From the NCBI RefSeq assembly GCF_001625215.2, contig NC_030381.2, forward strand, positions 54,733,214 to 54,797,213: 64,000 nucleotides of DNA, in the 5' to 3' direction. Shown piece after piece: positions 24,588 through 36,700 of this stretch. Each line of letters begins with the position of its first letter. Positions within the stretch are counted from its first letter, which is position 1. The translations under genes and the position numbers were made by a program. Under the pieces are notes generated by a model, which was given only the letters and a program-made list of their open reading frames with translations, was not told the DNA's origin and made no database searches. This DNA is from Daucus carota subsp. sativus (Eukaryota > Streptophyta > Magnoliopsida > Apiales > Apiaceae).

Positions 24588-25300
24588 AATATGACCGTAT
24601 TTTTTTACTCCTCTCTCCCAAAAAAACCCTAATTCTCTCTAGCCTCTCTATTGTCGTAGTCGCCTGGGGCTTCCATCGGTTTTCACCGGTGGAAAGCCCC
24701 GAATCAATTAACTACTTTATTTTATTCTTAGTTTTTGAATAATACTTCTTCTCGAGAAACTTAGATCCAGAGCCATCGGAGATTTCGTTATCTCTCTTCC
24801 AAGCGGGTGAGTTGCAGTCCGATTTTTCTTGTTTTTGTGGTTCTGCTCCAGATCTATTCTCGGGGGATTCTTAGATCTAAAACCATCGGAGATTTCGCTG
24901 GCTTTCTCCTCTATTTCAAGTGGGTGGATTTTCAGTCGGATTCCTCTTGTTTCTGTGGTTTCATCTAAGGTTGTTTTCTCTCCCTGGTGAGAGCTTTGTT
25001 TTTCGCTTCTTAATTGTAAGCGGGGTTTGATTTGGTGATGAAAGTTTGTATGGAATCGTAGTTCTGGTCGATAGCTCAAACGAGAGCTCTATCGGGGCAT
25101 GATGAAGAGGGTACCAGTAATTCAACGAGAATGCATGAAGCGGGTACTTGTATTTGTACATACATTTTCTTCAAAATATCGTTTAACTCTTTGTGAGAAC
25201 AGGCGATTGCAATTTAGTGTTTGTTCGACTCGATCATTGGTGTAGATGCCGTATGGCTTTTTTTTATTATTAGATTAACACCTTTGTTCCAAAAAAAAAA
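24588..25300 (+). mobile_element. Poly(A)-tailed non-LTR retroposon, 713 bp, no coding capacity
   Basis: The insert ends in ten A (25291-25300) and is flanked by a perfect 19-bp target duplication, ACAATTTGTCGCAGCACCT (24569-24587 and 25301-25319). The paralogous segment near 28690 has the same target uninterrupted, so the empty site is visible. The left end holds CTCTCTCCC and AAACCCTAATTCTCTCTAG, like a plant 5' UTR. An internal imperfect duplication of about 107 bp repeats CCATCGGAGATTTCG (24774 and 24882). No pol III boxes or reverse transcriptase were found, so it is a LINE-mobilised non-autonomous element or a processed transcript. Confidence 0.8.
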
Positions 25301-25432
25301 ACAATTTGTCGCAGCACCTCTGCTCTACCTCTCACAGATTATGATTTTGCACGGTGCACATTCAAGACAGGCTCGCCAACAGTTCCTAAATTCACATTTT
25401 CCACAAGAACGAGCCTTCCTGTTTCATACATA
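25301..25432 (-). pseudogene. DC1 3'-end fragment, degenerate
   Basis: Matches the last finger of the intact DC1 gene (TTTTGCACGGTGCACATTCAA, GCTCGCCAACAG, CACATTTTCC). It is more diverged and out of frame, and it stops abruptly at CATACATA where a CTCCCTCC-type sequence begins. The equivalent fragment at 28700-28811 is cut at the same point by a Helitron. Confidence 0.65.
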
Positions 25433-26340
25433 CTCCCTCCTGTTTCATAATATAGGAGATATCGTGTCAAAAAGTCAAACATCATTAAGTAAAATGGGAG
25501 AGAGATCTTTGCACAGGTGCGAATCAATTATATATAGTTTAGAATCTATTATTAATAATTTAATTTTTAATATTGCTTTATTATTTATTAAGTATTATTG
25601 GATATCATAATTTTTGTAATGAACAATTCTATGATAATAAATTAAAATTTGGTTAAATCATATTAACCGTTTGATTATATTTTCTCTTAAAATTTTGGTT
25701 TATAATATTTTTATATATAGTAATCGGTAGTATAAATAATAAATATTTTTATTATCTATCTATAAAAAAATTTCTAATATTCTTAGTGATAATATATTTT
25801 TTGATTAATTTTAATTCATATTTTTTCATATTTTATATTTCTTTGTTTGTAAGGAAAATTATCTTTCTTTTTATAGATTTCATGTTTGACTTGAAATAGA
25901 TAATTAAAAAGAGTTACATATTTCATAGTTAAGAAAAGTTACGTGATGATTTAGGCTTGTTTTCAAGTAAATTAAATGCATTATAACTAAGAAAGATATT
26001 ATTTATATAATTGTTTTTCTTTATTTTTTAAGAAAGACAAGGAAAGAGTAATGTGAGAATGATCAAAAATATGTGATCACCAATTTTGAGTAACATAAAA
26101 ATTAGAATCACCAATTTGTGAACTATGGACCAAATTGCATGATTTTAATATTTACTTATGTGAAAAAATATTTAAAATTTTATACATCAACATTTCAAAA
26201 TAAATAAATTATTAGATTGTCATATGTCAAATAAAATAAAAAAAAAATTCTAGTTAATTGTAATATTATATTATATCTAAAACAAATATATATATAACTA
26301 TAAATGTTATTATAAAAGTATAAATTAATAGTAAACCGTG
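25433..26340. other. AT-rich spacer beginning with a Stowaway-like terminus
   Basis: Starts CTCCCTCCTGTTTCATAATATAGG after TA, a Stowaway-type end. No matching inverted right end was found, so its extent is unknown. The rest is A/T-rich DNA without genes. Confidence 0.4.
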
Positions 26341-26405
26341 TATTTGCAAGGGACTAATATAGTAAGTACATCACAGTTTCAAAGATTATAACGCAAGGCC
26401 AAATC

Positions 26406-28331
26406 CTAATAATACACGGACCGCATTCCAGAGCAGTACGCACAGAATATGGTTTTGCATGGTGCACATTCAAGGACAGGCCCGCTATTCTGACCGTCGT
26501 GACATTTTCCGCAAAGACGAAACCTCTTATTGAGTACAAACGTGAGGCTGTGAGGATGGAGATGGTCTTTAATAATATCAGTAGCTCCATACTTGACATG
26601 TGAGAAGTTGAGATAACATGATTCATCATAACATCTGAGATGAAACGAAAGATCACAATCGTCGCAGTGATAGAACCAAAGGTTCGTGTCCAAATCTTGA
26701 GAACAGAACTCACATTGAAACTCATGTTCGTGATCCTCAACCATGCCAGGATCATAAATCAAGCGGAGGGGGTGAGGATCCCACCGATGTTTCACTCGAC
26801 TTGGCTTCATAATACATCCTGCACATAAATGGAAATCACAACCTTCGCAACCGTGCCTTGGAATTAAAAGCCCTCCACAAGCTTTGCAATAAGTAGTATA
26901 ATGACTATTGAAGTGAAGTGGGTGAGGGTGGGAGTCGTGTTTGATCATTTTGGGTAGGGCTGAGCATGCTATATGTTGTTTAATAGGTCCAAGATCCCAT
27001 AACCACGAGTTTCTTGGCAGATCTCTGCGGAAATATATACCATTGCCCAAATATTGACACCAATCACAACGAAAAAGCTCGTATGATGGAATTATTTGGT
27101 GGTCTGTGGTGGGTAATTCACCGCAGAATTTATGCAGAAAATATTGGCAAGGAACACAAGCATAGAAAACATGGCCATCATTTCGGATGGGTCTGGCACA
27201 GCCATCGCACATCAATAATAAATCTTTCTCATCGTGTAACTCATCGTGTGTAACAAGCTGCAGAGGATGTGTCACATGAGCCCAATCTTTAAGACGAGTG
27301 CTACATCCTTCCTCGTTCTTTGGACCATTCATCTCCTTGATAAATTGCTCAAACAATAAATTTACAGAGGATTCAGTAGCTGCTGGGAGGTGCACAAGTT
27401 CGGGATATTCTTCGTTTTCAGAAGAGCTAAAAATACAGGAAAATATAACAAGATATAGCTAGAATTAAGGCCAAATGTAAAGAAAGAAAAAAGCATATGT
27501 ATGTATTGATGCATAAGTAAAGTATTACCTCAACATCTGCCTTGATCTAGCACATTGAAAATGGGCGAAATATCTGCATTTGGAACAATAGTACAGCCAA
27601 TTTAATTCACCCAGCTTTCCATTGCAGAGTCTGCAATGCTGTGCAAATTTGTGATGAATTTGTGGCAAAGAAAATGAGAGCATAAGAGGGTGTTTTTTGT
27701 GGAAATGAAAGAGGAAAGAGGTAGGAGCATCCGCGCAGCTCTTGTGAATCCAAAACGGACAATCCACACATTTATATGACATGTCTTTAATACTATCCTC
27801 CGCATTGCAAGCATCACATTTGAATGAAGATGGACGTTGGATTAGGGCTAGTTGGTGTTGAGTGTGAGATTGATGCTTAATTTTACGGCTTATGAAATAA
27901 TCAACTTGGAACATGGCACATTTAAGACAAACACAGAATACAAAACCAGGACTGCAGTAAATCCATGGCATTTGTTTCATACACATGTTACAGGTATAAA
28001 ATTCAGCTGGACGTTTGGACAAAAATTGCTCCCATGTTTGTTGACGATGGATATTGACACGGAGGTCAAGGAACTCTTCTCGGTTTCTTAGGCTTTGAAT
28101 TCTACGGGGTGACTCTGCACATGTTTTGTGGAGTAAGAATTTATTACATTTTCCATCAACATCCTTATGATCAGTACTTGTGATGCCCGTGATGCTGCTG
28201 CTGCGGCTGCAACTGAAAACAAATGACTTACATGAGACGATCTCTTCGTTGCAGGCATTACACATATCACCCCCTCTAGCAACGTAATCTTCATTCAGGA
28301 TCAGTGGATGCTCGTGGCTGAAATGATCCAT
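26406..28331 (-). CDS. DC1 (divergent C1) domain zinc-finger protein
   Basis: Cys/His-rich protein of the large plant DC1 (CHP-rich) family. Members bind zinc and some are linked to stress or hormone responses, but no function is known for this one. Two exons: 27529-28331 (ATG) and 26406-27426, giving 607 aa in phase. About seven C1-like units are visible: SHEHPLIL...CNACNEEI; HTQHQLAL...CDACNAED...CVDCPFWIHKSC; HKKHPLML...CRLCNGKL; VTHPLQLV...CDGCARPI; HPHPLHFN...CKACGG; WDPHPLRL...CEFCSQDL; HPHSLTFV...CGKCHDG. The link between halves is acidic (SSSENEEYPELVHLP). Truncated relatives lie on both sides, so the locus is duplicated and only this copy is whole. Confidence 0.92.
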
Positions 28332-28689
28332 TCCTGTATCTCTTTTTTCTTTTGGTTTTGATTTTTGTATAGTGGAATAATAGATGGGTCTATTTCCTAT
28401 ATTCAGATCTCTAAGAAGTTACTTATAATGATATATGTTTTGCTTTCTCCTTTTTCTTTTTCTTTTTCCTTTTGGAATAACTTGGATTACTCGCAAGCAA
28501 GCAGTTTGGAATATAGTCCTTTGAGTACACATCAGTTTATTTATCATGCAAGCGAATTAAGATACTTAGATCTTTCTTAAATCTATCATAACTAGAAGCT
28601 AAGAATCTAATACAGGAACTCGAAATGACACACAACTGATATGAATCTGTTATGCAGATCTCAACAAATTTCTTTGGCTAAGAGATAAC

Positions 28690-28811
28690 AACAATTTGTC
28701 GCAGCAGCTCTGATAGAATACGGTTCTGCACGGTGCACATTCAAGGACAGGCTCGCCAAGAGTCCCTCTGTCACATTTTCCACAACGACGAGCCTTCTTG
28801 TTTAATGCATA
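28690..28811 (-). pseudogene. DC1 3'-end fragment, left part (cut by a Helitron)
   Basis: GGTTCTGCACGGTGCACATT, GGCTCGCCAAGAGT and CACATTTTCCACAACGACG match the last DC1 finger of the intact gene, antisense to the plus strand. The match resumes at 29605 after the inserted element. Confidence 0.65.
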
Positions 28812-29604
28812 CTGGCCTTTAACCCGTGCGAAGCACGGGCGGGTATATAGTTCGTAATTTGTTATTTATAATTTAAACTTTAACATCATTTTATAGTATT
28901 TTAGTATTAATGGATTGAATTTATTTCTTTTTGTATAGATTGAATTTTAATTAAATTATAGTATTCAATTGACTATATTTCTCCCAATTACTTGAAAATG
29001 GACAAACCCTAATGTGTGTGTGTTAGGATTTTAGTACATTTAATCCGAATTTAGTACACGTAGATTTAAAAATAAAAAATTCAAAAAATTCGAATTTTTT
29101 TCAAATATAGCCAATCGTATAATACCTTTGAAAAGATTTAGTAATCTAATCAATCGAATTTCAAAGTAATTTTGTAATCTTGGTTTTTTTGACAACAATA
29201 ACTTTTAGGATTAGAGTTAGAATGGGTTATGTAATAGTTCGTGTTTATATTGAAATAGAACACGTAAAAATTAAAAATAGTTATATGAAGGTTCTTGTTA
29301 AAAGAAAGATATTTAAAATTGTATATTTATAATTTTATTTATAACATTATTATAATTTTTTTTAATGAAATATTATATGATAATGGATTGTTATGAGTGT
29401 TTTTAGTATTTGAAACTATTTAACAATATAATATTAATAGACTCCACATTTGTAGACTTGTAGTACCAAAAGGAGAGTACCACCAAAAAATAATAGACTC
29501 CACATTTGTAAACTTATAGTACCAAAAAGAGAGTACCAAACCAAAAAATATAACTAAAACCTTGGATTACAAATTATACTCATGTTGACTTATTATAGTA
29601 TAGA
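28812..29604 (-). mobile_element. Non-autonomous Helitron, 793 bp
   Basis: Read on the minus strand it begins TCTATACTATAATAAG and ends with a GC hairpin CCCGTGC-TTC-GCACGGG (28823-28839), then about ten bases and CCAG, one base from the usual CTAG. The flanks are A on the 5' side and T on the 3' side, the Helitron A/T target, with no duplication. The DC1 fragment on either side joins without gap when the element is removed. There is no Rep/helicase frame. Confidence 0.8.
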
Positions 29605-29775
29605 TGTAAAGCCGTGTGGATGGAATTGGTTTATAACAATATCAGCAGCACCAAACTTGATCTGTGAGAATTAGAGATTACATGAATATTCATAGCATGA
29701 GATGAAACGAAAGACCACAGTCATTGCAGTGGTAGAACCAAAAGTTCGTGTCCATCTCATGTGAATACATCACAT
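29605..29775 (-). pseudogene. DC1 3'-end fragment, right part
   Basis: GTGTGGATGGAATTGGTTT, AATATCAGCAGCACCAAAC and AGATGAAACGAAAGACCACA match the antisense of the DHLHPHSL/CDDCDLSFHLRCY part of the intact gene. Small gaps break the frame. Homology fades near 29775. Confidence 0.65.
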
Positions 29776-29799
29776 ATCAATATATCATTATATACACAA

Positions 29800-30119
29800 C
29801 TAGGCCCCACAGCTGAGCCCTGCCGACCAACACATTTCTGACCGTCATTGGTCGGTTTTGAGACAATCCACGTGTATGACACGTTAACGGTGGGCCATAT
29901 TTATCTGATACAATCCATGTGTATAAGGACATGGCAACACATTTTCGACCAAAAGAATCGGTCTGTTATATTCCTCATTTCGGACCGATACGTCGTTCCC
30001 GACTCGGTTTAAAGGGACCGACGTGGTCGGTCGGTGGTCGGAAATGACCTCAAAACCGACCGATTTTGTTCATTTCCGACCGATTTCGGCAATCGGAAAT
30101 GCCCGCTTTTCTTGTAGTG
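29800..30119 (-). mobile_element. CACTA (En/Spm-type) transposon terminus, partial
   Basis: Read on the minus strand it starts CACTACAAGAAAAGCGGGC at 30119. Repeated subterminal motifs follow (GGTCGG, ATTTCCGA, AATCGGTCGG and TTGGTCGG), typical of CACTA transposase-binding arrays. No second CACTA end or 3-bp duplication was located, so this is a solo end or a deleted element. The lower limit is approximate. Confidence 0.65.
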
Positions 30120-31649
30120 CATAATTATGTGCATTAAGCATGAAATTTCAGTAAAAGAAAATATCAAAATGATTTTTTAGAAAAAAAACATGTTTCAAAA
30201 ATAAATAAATATGTATATACATATGTTTATAAAAAAATGTTACAGATTTGAAATAATTCAAAAATTTCTTCACAAATTTTACATAAAAATCAATGATCGA
30301 ACGCATGTTAATTAGATTTGGAAATTTAATTGTATCATCTTTAATATTTCATCACACGAATTAAACATGACATGACATGGAATAATAAGAATATTTTTTA
30401 GTGTCTATCAATTATCATGTATAAATAAAAATAAAAATAAAAATGAGAATACATGAAAGAATACACAAAATATATGAAATTTACAGGTTTAATATTCATC
30501 ATAGATTATTATTTTATTTTTAAAGGAAGTGTCTTATAAAATTGCATAAAGTAAAAATTTGATTAATTAATAATCGATTTATTAATAATTCATGATAAAT
30601 CAATATTTGACTCGTAAACTTTTTTACTACATAACAATGATAGTACGTATTTTTTACTTCGATTAATTAATAATTTTATAGATTAGTTAAATTTATTTGT
30701 CGTGATGTTAGTTTATAAAACTTTAATTGTATAAAATAAAAGTATACATGTAAAATATACAATATAAATGTTATATATCTATCTATTTAAATAACATATA
30801 CATATTTATTTATGTCCGCAATCTAAGAGCTAGGTAAACCTAATCACGTCACTAATAATTTCATATAGTGTTCAGTTTGTCATGTCATCTACAAAATTTT
30901 CGAATTTAATTTTAATTAAATGAGGTGAACTTGCACATTAACATTTTTAATTAAAACAATTTAGAATAACATGTCACTGATGTTATCAAAATTTTCAGAT
31001 TTTAGCACTATTTTTCATTTATAAGCAATATAAAATAAGGTTTCTCGTCATATTTATTTAAATTATGTTATATAGCATACTAATCTAACTAATTTATTCC
31101 TCTTATATATTTATAAATGAGATTTCCAAAAAAAATTCTTAAGAAATAATACCCGTGGAGTAAATGCGGCTTGTTAAATTACAAATAATTACACTGTGAA
31201 AGGTTTTAAATATAATAATCTTTTAAATTTTATAATTACAAAAAAAAAATGAATAAATTTATTGTACAATACATATCTTGTAAATTAATGATAATTTTTA
31301 CAATTATTCAGCTCCTCAGCTTGGATAAAGTAGCTTGTAAAATCTGAGCTTATCTCATTTATAATACAAGTGATTTAGGAATTGATACGAGTTTTATCAT
31401 ATTCAAAAATTTGTTATTATATTTTCAATTATTATATATATTAAAAATGTTATTATATTCATACTCATACTCGTACTCGTCTACGCCTTTCAGTTGATAA
31501 AATTATTTTTAAAAATTAGCACATTAAATTTTCATTTTTACAAAATTCAAATTAAATTAAAGAGTGTAAAACTAACATACAAAATATTTGTTATCACTAT
31601 AAAACTTTAGTCAAACAATAATGATAACCGAGAAACCATGATTTTTTTC
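30120..31649. other. AT-rich spacer, no gene seen
   Basis: About 1.5 kb of A/T-rich DNA with no frame above background and no clear terminal repeats. Confidence 0.45.
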
Positions 31650-31880
31650 GTGACAAAATGCAAATTCATTCCATTAAATTAAAACAAATCTAATCGGGAT
31701 AAATCTCTAACTGACAATGACAATGCAATCAGGTTGATAAACAATAAAATGAGCTAAACAAATAGCCGTATTGTTTCCGGACTGCTTAACGCACTAAATC
31801 CAAGGATTCTTGAAACTGAAAATGAATACAAAGCTTTCTCGAGTAATCCAGCCTACATCAACCCCGAAAATGGTAGCTTC
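31650..31880 (-). repeat. Probable 3' tail of a non-LTR retroelement
   Basis: On the minus strand a frame reads QSGNNTAICLAHFIVYQPDC, then stops. An AATGGAATGAATTTGCATTTTGTCACGAAAAAAAT tail follows in pieces, resembling the end of plant LINEs with an RNase H-like domain. A diverged relative (QSENKTVICLA) lies at 50310-50535. Two copies support a dispersed repeat, but the family call rests on weak motifs. Confidence 0.35.
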
Positions 31881-32109
31881 ACCTTCACAATAGTTCTATG
31901 GCTGTTGCGGTGTTCAGGCGACTCAGTTGTAAAAACTAAGCAATCAGGAACAAAAGTCCTCGAATAATGAACAACTATAATTTGTGAAAGGTGAGCACAT
32001 GTGATCCCCACCGTTCCAAGCATACCCCAGCTATCTACATACGGGGAGCCGGCTATAGACATGCCAAAAGTATTAATGATGCGATAAGCCAGATCTCCCA
32101 AAACTCCCA

Positions 32110-32790
32110 AAATGGATGATCAAGAAGGTTCTTGAACAGAGTGATGTGAATAGCTTGTGCAGGCTTATGATCTCGAAATGAATGGTGCAGCAGCATATTG
32201 TCAAAGTGTGGGAAAGGGCCGGGAGATTTGAGGATGTGCAGAGACTCGAAGAGGGTGGAGTTGATGTTAAAGTGTGGGATTGTAATAGAGGGGAAGAGTT
32301 TGTGTTGGTTTTAAAGAAGCATGTCTCTACTGATTGTTATGTTTTTTGTGGTAATTGGAGGAGTCAGTTTGTTTCTCCAAGGGGACTTAATAAGGGTGAT
32401 GAGATTGGCCTCTTCTGGTGCAATTATTCTCATAGCTTCTTCTTTTCGGTCCTTCCTCGCGCTCCTGCTCAGCCTTCTGTTTGATCAATGTGTCTTTCTA
32501 CTCATCAAGAAGCCAGTTTGTAATCTAGAGGGGTTTTTAAAATTTTAGCCAGACAGTGTCTGAATCTCCTGGTGCAATGTGTCTAGCAGTTTCTTCTTCC
32601 ATTCTTGCTCTCGAGTCTGGATTAGTGATCAGCCTTATAGTCTCCTTTTAATTATAGCTATGTCGATAAAGGACTGTTATAGGTTTAGCAAGAAATTAAG
32701 TAGAAGTACTATGTTTAGAACTTGAGTAATGTTTGGAACCTTCTTTCTAGAGTCTCTGTTAGTTTGGTTATGGAACTTTCTGTTTTCTTT
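32110..32790 (+). pseudogene. 5'-truncated B3-domain gene copy
   Basis: Homologous to the two intact B3 genes at 38126 and 40863, but on the opposite strand. The match starts abruptly at TGGATGATCAAGAAGGTTCT (mid-gene), runs through the B3 domain and the stop at 32484, and continues through the 3' UTR to about 32790. Relative to the intact genes a stop codon replaces Arg just before MVQQHIVKVW, so any product would start at 32182 and lack the N-terminal half. It is a duplicated fragment, not a working gene. Confidence 0.8.
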
Positions 32791-33749
32791 AATAGTATCA
32801 TGTTATGTTATGTTTAATCTTTGTATTTTAAATTACTGCAGTTTTTTCAATAATATTGCTATTGCCAGTCGCCAGATTTGCTGCTATATTTCAGACACAG
32901 CAGAATCAAATGGGGTATATCCTCAAAAATCAAATTAACATATTAAAATATTATTATAATATTATTAAATATTTGATTTTTAATTAGATTAATTTCCGAT
33001 CACCTGACAAAGCTTAACCAACACATTGGCAGCACCATAAGCCAGCTCAATAACAATTATACAGGACCGAGCCCTGATGAGAAACTTGCAGGGGGTGAAA
33101 CATTTTAATACCTTACATATTACAAACATAGAAATTACATTTGTTAGTTTAAAAAAGATCATAAACTGAAATCAAATATCATGGTCAATAATTTAATTAA
33201 ATTTTTTTATCTAAATTATAAGTTTATAAAAATGGACTTTACAACAGAAAAAGTGTTTCCTCTTTTCAAAAATATACGAAAATAATTTCGAAAATAGGAA
33301 ACAATTTTGTCAGAAAATATATAATCAAATAATAGATTTTTAAAAACAGAAAACAAAAAATATGAAAAATGGAAAGAAAAAAAAAAAGGTCTTGAGAATA
33401 GGAAACAGAACCAAACGAAAACTGAGACTTTTGATAAAATTACCTTCTACTCCTGAAAAATATCCTTACGAATACCTGCTCTTAGTTGAACGCAACAGCA
33501 GCCTTAACTAGCCTAGGTAGAAGTTCAGGTCACAAACCAACACTATCTAACTGCTCAACCTACAAGTCATTGCAGATAACCATTTTAACTTGGATAACTT
33601 CCTAGATATGCTACTATGACAATCCCATAATGCGGATTTTGTTACGTTAACTGTTAACTTAAAGTCTTAAACCCGAATTCTAACATCTTGCAACAAGGCC
33701 AACTTAACTAGTTTATACAAACGACCATTCCATTGCTGCAGCAACTGCA
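32791..33749. other. Spacer downstream of AHL, no gene seen
   Basis: AT-rich DNA. The part nearest 33749 is likely the AHL 3' UTR. No other feature recognised. Confidence 0.4.
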
Positions 33750-36700
33750 TCATCCATGAGCTAGGCCGATTTCAGTGTTTGGATCCGTCATACCTGGACA
33801 TCTTAAGGTCAGCACAGATGTTTCCGAGTTAGGGGCAATATCTTCAGAAGGGTCCTTAAGCCCTGCACTGCCAGGTATAGATGACTTCTCTGTAGGTTGA
33901 ACATCAGAATCATTGTCAGCTTTGGCTTCTGCATCAGGAATATTCTTTGTCTTCCAATCATCATATACAAAGGTGCATGCAACAACCTGCAACAAGTGAT
34001 TGTCATCATGCACTGTTTCGAGGCATAAAAAATGCATAATTTTAAGAAAAAAAACTACAAGCATATATATAGAGGTGGATGATGGGAGTACGTGATGAGA
34101 TTTAGGGGAAAACCTGAATGGTGCTTGCCGCAATAAGACTTCCCCCAACCGCACCTCCTAACACATGTCCTTCGGGACTGTAGATCGATATACTTAAACC
34201 ACCAGTCCGATTGTGAGGGCCACCTTGAGAGAGCAAGTATGAACCTGACAAACGCAATATTGGGAAACGGCCCTATGGAAGGAAAAGGACCTAATAAGTT
34301 TAATGATATATTCATCATGCAATCACTTGTCACATGAGTAACTATCTAAGGAAGAAAACCAAAAAGAACAATTATCATTTAAACTTTTAGGATCACTAGA
34401 ATGGTAAAAAAATCAGACAGATCCTTGTTATTTATAAGACACTTTTTTTACTGCTCTACTATATTAAGCCTAGACTACTAGGGGGATAATTCTCGATTCT
34501 GACTTGATTTGCATTAATTCATGGCCCGGAACTAATGCATGTATATATTCTACTTTGAGCTTCAATCTTAAACCAAATAGAAACTTCAAATACAAATGCA
34601 ATAATGAATCATGCAGGCATCATATTTGAGTTTGACATGTCATATATGTATGAAGGCAATTGTCACGTTACACCAAATGAATAACTGAGCAAAACCATTG
34701 TTATATAGACAATTGAAGTATTACAACAGGGTACCAGACATAAAAATGACCAGAGTAGCTAGATATAGAATTACTGCACTCATCCCCAGCCTATTTTTAA
34801 AAAGCTAAGACATATGCAGTTGAATATGCCTTTAAAGGATATAGAATATTTTGCATTTTTTCAAAATGGCCATTGTCAGAGACTTAAATATTTACAATCC
34901 CACAACTCACTGAGCCTTGAGGGCTTAATCTCATCACCAAGAGGGGAGGGTAATTAGCTAGGCTTAAGTCAATGAATAACTATTGCAGGCTTTGGGAAAT
35001 GTTGAACATAATATAAAAGATCAACTATTTTAATGTTTTAGCTGATAATGAATATAAATTTAATATAAGTATATCAAAGAATAACAGAACATGTGGTTTT
35101 GCAATCCAACCTCAAGTGTGACAGAGTCGAGAGAAGATCCAGGATGACGTAGTGTCACAGAAGAAACTGTGCCATTTGCAGACAATATGCAGAGAGCCCT
35201 TGGTCTCTGTTGTGCAAAACATAATAACTTGGATGCAATATCCTGCAGTTGATAATGAAAAATCACCTTACATGCCAACAGTAATTGATATATAGCACAA
35301 ATAGCACAAGTCCAACGTTTATCACCAACTTATACAGCATATTATGAATTAAAAGTAAAGATATCTCTTTGATCATATAAGATAGTGACACATAATTCCG
35401 AAATCAGCAACCAACCCTTCCTGTTCTCCCTAATACCCCCCATTTAGTAGCATCAGCCAGTTCCTCCCTTCCTCCCCTAGACCCTCAATGTTTCTTCACT
35501 TCATCAGAAGTGTTAATGAATGTTCAATTTCAGCATATAATATGTCAACACAACCTTCTCAAAGCGTGTCAATTTTTGTTGGCAATAACTTGTAGAGAAC
35601 AGCCATGTTGACTATAGTATAGCAACCTCTTTTTTTACCGACTCACAGTTAGCTGCTTCTTGTTTTTCAGTCCTAATATATGCAAGTAAGAAGCCTCTAC
35701 ATGTAGAATTAGATTTAGGTTGCCACATATCTTATACACAAACAAGAGAATATGCACTATCAGAAATTCTATTAATTGAAATAAGAAAGCAATTACAATC
35801 TCTCTTGGAAATCTAGACATGTGAAGGTCCACAGTTTAGCTTGAGGAATCATTAACAGGAATATTCTTTTCATAATCAAAGATAAAGTTTCATCCTGTGG
35901 ACTCATACCTCTCCGGCTCCAATATGAATGATATGTGGTGTAAAAGCTGATCCTGCTGAAGTGGTCATCCACTCACCTAGGAAAACAAATGTGCAAAGCA
36001 ACATTATATACTTCATGTAAGAGAAGAATCGATAGGCTATATTCAAAATGTGAAGCTTATTTAGTCAATATCCAAGATTTGTCATGAAAGGTCGATTAAT
36101 GCATGAAACCTAAACAACTATGGGGGTATCAATTACCTTAACTGAATAATATAATGGCAACGAAACAATGAACATTGTTCTGATATGTAAGTTAAAAGAA
36201 CTTTCCTTTCAATTTATCAGAGATCTATATTATATAGATGTCATAACTTTAGACAAGCAGAAGTTTTAGATGTCATTAAAAATGTATGCTCATAACCGTC
36301 ATTTTACACTCAACTACACACAATTCAACTCAAAACACATTTTCGTCATTGCCATGTAAATTTGTTTAGAGGCTCAACCATGACTGTCGAATGCTATAAT
36401 ATTGCAATGTACACTTACAATACACCATACATGTAATGTAATAATAACAAAACAGGTAAGAAATCAATTAATTCTCCGGTGTACCAAAGTAAAACAGAAG
36501 ATACATATAGGTAGCATAATTTATACTTGCTAGAAGTCATATCCACAAAGTAAGTTATATCTCACAATAAGAATATAACAAAACACTTAAATTAAGAAAT
36601 TCATCTAACTACAAATAATTAAAAGATGAATTATTATTCAACAATGTCAATTACCAAGAGATGCTAGTCTTTGCTTCCTTCCAGTCCCTTTCGGACGCCC

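Noticed and set aside
24717-25079. 120-codon minus-strand frame
   Set aside because: It lies wholly inside the poly(A) retroposon, antisense to its tail. The internal duplication explains the length and repetitive residues.
31853-32110. 85-codon minus-strand frame next to the B3 fragment
   Set aside because: No family recognised and no ATG context or partner exons. Probably part of the repeat sequence beside it.
33000-33110. Possible extra gene fragment downstream of the dead B3 copy
   Set aside because: No open frame or matching relative in the window.
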